From positions 1 through 64,000 of the forward strand of contig CAWDLZ010000004.1 of the NCBI GenBank assembly GCA_963803265.1: 64,000 nucleotides of DNA, written 5' to 3'. The DNA is from CAIKMD01 sp963803265 (lineage in GTDB: Bacteria > Pseudomonadota > Alphaproteobacteria > ATCC43930 > CGMCC-115725). Below, piece after piece: positions 62,996-64,000 of the stretch. Each line of letters opens with the position of its first letter. Position 1 is the stretch's first letter. The position numbers were made by a program, and so were the translations under genes. The notes below the pieces were generated by a model. It was not told the origin of the DNA, did not search any database, and was given only the letters and a program-made list of their open reading frames with translations.

Positions 62996-64000
62996 AGCGC
63001 AGCGCTTCGACCGGATCGAGGCGCGCGGCCCGCCATGACGGGTAGATGGTCGCGAGGAAGGTGAGCCCGAAGGCCATGGCGACGACGGTAGCCACCTCGT
63101 AAGGGTCGATGCGCGCCGGGATCTGAGTCAGGTAGTAGATCTCGGCCGAGAACAGATCGGTGCCAATGACGGCCTGGACCGCGCGGCGGATCGCCTCGAT
63201 ATGCGCGGCGAATTCGACGCCCAGCACGAATCCGGCGAGGGTGCCGACGATTCCGATGGTGGCGCCCGACAGCATGAAGATGCGCAGGATCATGCCGCGG
63301 GTCGCGCCCATCGTGCGCAGGATCGCGATGTCGCGCCCCTTGTCCTTCACCAGCATGATCATCGAGGACACGATGTTGAAGGCCGCGACCACGATGATGA
63401 GGGTAAGGATCAGGAACATGACGTTGCGCTCGACCTCGACGGCGTTGAAGAAGGCGAGATTGCTCTGCTGCCAGTCGAAGATGCGCGCCTTGCCGCCGAG
63501 CGCGTCATAGACCTCGCGATCATAGGCCCGAATGTTGTCGGGATCGGCGACCATCACCTCGAGCGACGAGACTCCCTGGCCGAGCTGGAAGAAGGTTTGC
63601 GCCGCCGCCATCGGCATGAAGATGACGGAATTGTCGAACTCGAACATGCCGACATCGAAGGTGCCGGCGATGCGATAGCTCTTGATGCGCGGCACTGTGC
63701 CGAACACCGTGGTCGCGCCCTGCGGCGAAATCAGCGTGATGTTGTCGCCGATCGCAAGCCCGAGCCGCAGGGCGAGCCGGCTGCCGACGATCACGTTGTC
63801 GCCGGAAAAGCCGGCGAGCGCGCCCGGCGACAAATGACCCGCGATCAGGGACTGCGCCCCGAGATCGGCCGCGCTGAGCCCGCGGACCTCGGCTCCGCTC
63901 GCCTGGGAGCCGGCGGTCGCCATCACCTGGCCCTCGACGATGGGCCGCACCGAGACGATGCCGGGCAGCGGCTCGAATTCGAGCGGCTTCGGCAATGTAA
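62988..64000 (-). CDS. LolC/LolE-family lipoprotein-releasing permease, partial (N-terminus outside window)
   Basis: The C-terminal about 335 residues of the Lol permease; the frame is open to the window edge and the TTG at 63995 is internal. The periplasmic domain reads PLPGIVSVRPIVEGQVMATA, VIVGSRLALRLGLAIGDNIT, RIAGTFDVGMFEFDNSVIFM and FDWQQSNLAFFNAVEVERNV. The FtsX-type membrane core follows: FLILTLIIVVAAFNIVSSMI, MLVKDKGRDIAILRTMGATR with the coupling helix, GATIGIVGTLAGFVLGVEFA and YPSWRAARLDPVEALRYE, the conserved end. Fused LolC/E-type proteins are usual in alphaproteobacteria with a single permease. It overlaps lolD. Confidence 0.95.
   Translation of the reverse strand, partial: TLPKPLEFEPLPGIVSVRPIVEGQVMATAGSQASGAEVRGLSAADLGAQSLIAGHLSPGALAGFSGDNVIVGSRLALRLGLAIGDNITLISPQGATTVFGTVPRIKSYRIAGTFDVGMFEFDNSVIFMPMAAAQTFFQLGQGVSSLEVMVADPDNIRAYDREVYDALGGKARIFDWQQSNLAFFNAVEVERNVMFLILTLIIVVAAFNIVSSMIMLVKDKGRDIAILRTMGATRGMILRIFMLSGATIGIVGTLAGFVLGVEFAAHIEAIRRAVQAVIGTDLFSAEIYYLTQIPARIDPYEVATVVAMAFGLTFLATIYPSWRAARLDPVEALRYE

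Noticed and set aside
1..64000. CRISPR array, tRNA or rRNA genes
   Set aside because: No regularly spaced repeats and no cloverleaf or rRNA-like sequence were seen on reading; a tRNA or Rfam scan would settle it.

Overview
The window reads as one high-GC alphaproteobacterial chromosome segment (from about 1.44 kb to the end) with a patched left edge. Alphaproteobacterial markers are the direct-repeat LexA box GTTC-N7-GTTC in front of an imuA-imuB-dnaE2 cassette, a clpS-clpA pair, a phasin, a class II (B12-dependent) ribonucleotide reductase, PutA, HspQ, a SPOR-tailed D,D-carboxypeptidase and many TauA/NMT1-type solute-binding proteins. The order cannot be fixed from sequence alone. The first 1.44 kb holds two foreign pieces joined end to end: an actinobacterial-looking secreted beta-helix fragment (1-499) and an AT-richer fragment with an MBL-fold hydrolase end and an NfeD-like protease start (500-1440). 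The second piece runs straight into a truncated FAH-family gene. These joins look like assembly chimeras.

Layout. 1.9-6.1 kb: nrdJ behind two NrdR boxes 31 bp apart. 6.2-6.9 kb: RelE/XRE toxin-antitoxin pair. 6.9-13.9 kb: two MFS transporters, RidA, an acetyltransferase, a BrnT toxin with an XRE-type partner, and a solute-binding protein. 14-21.5 kb: fumC, further orphan binding proteins, a nitroreductase, a VOC protein and a GlcG-like protein. 21.6-25.5 kb: accessory island with a lone terminase small subunit, unknown small proteins, a zinc-ribbon membrane protein and a collapsed KAP-type NTPase. 25.5-28.4 kb: clpA-clpS. 28.4-34.2 kb: phasin, D,D-carboxypeptidase, phosphohexomutase, galU, J-domain and VWA proteins. 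34.2-42.8 kb: putA, then dnaE2-imuB-imuA (SOS mutagenesis). 42.9-49 kb: DedA, an NTF2-like protein, and the biotin genes in two divergent units (bioB-bioA and bioF-bioD-formyltransferase). 49-53.6 kb: complete ABC importer operon with two paralogous binding proteins. 53.6-55.25 kb: IS1380-family element. 55.3-60.6 kb: hspQ, dnaE, a CMD-family protein. 60.6-62.3 kb: small island with palindromic repeats, a truncated HTH gene and an unusual Cys-rich HNH protein. 62.3-64 kb: lolD and the end of a LolC/E permease.

Single-base frameshifts are frequent in otherwise well-conserved genes (nrdJ, clpA, dnaE2, dnaE, bioA, bioB, putA, several transporters). They cluster in patches, and where they can be resolved in clpA most are single-base insertions. 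The likeliest cause is uncorrected sequencing error or low coverage, so genes carrying them are annotated as intact-length loci with the shift positions noted.

The most interesting places are the Cys-rich HNH protein (61.0-62.0 kb), the BrnT toxin paired with an HTH-type antitoxin (10.7-11.3 kb), the accessory island at 21.6-25.5 kb, the structured nrdJ leader, the formyltransferase-fold gene fused into the biotin operon, and the IS1380 copy whose transposase points into an ABC operon.
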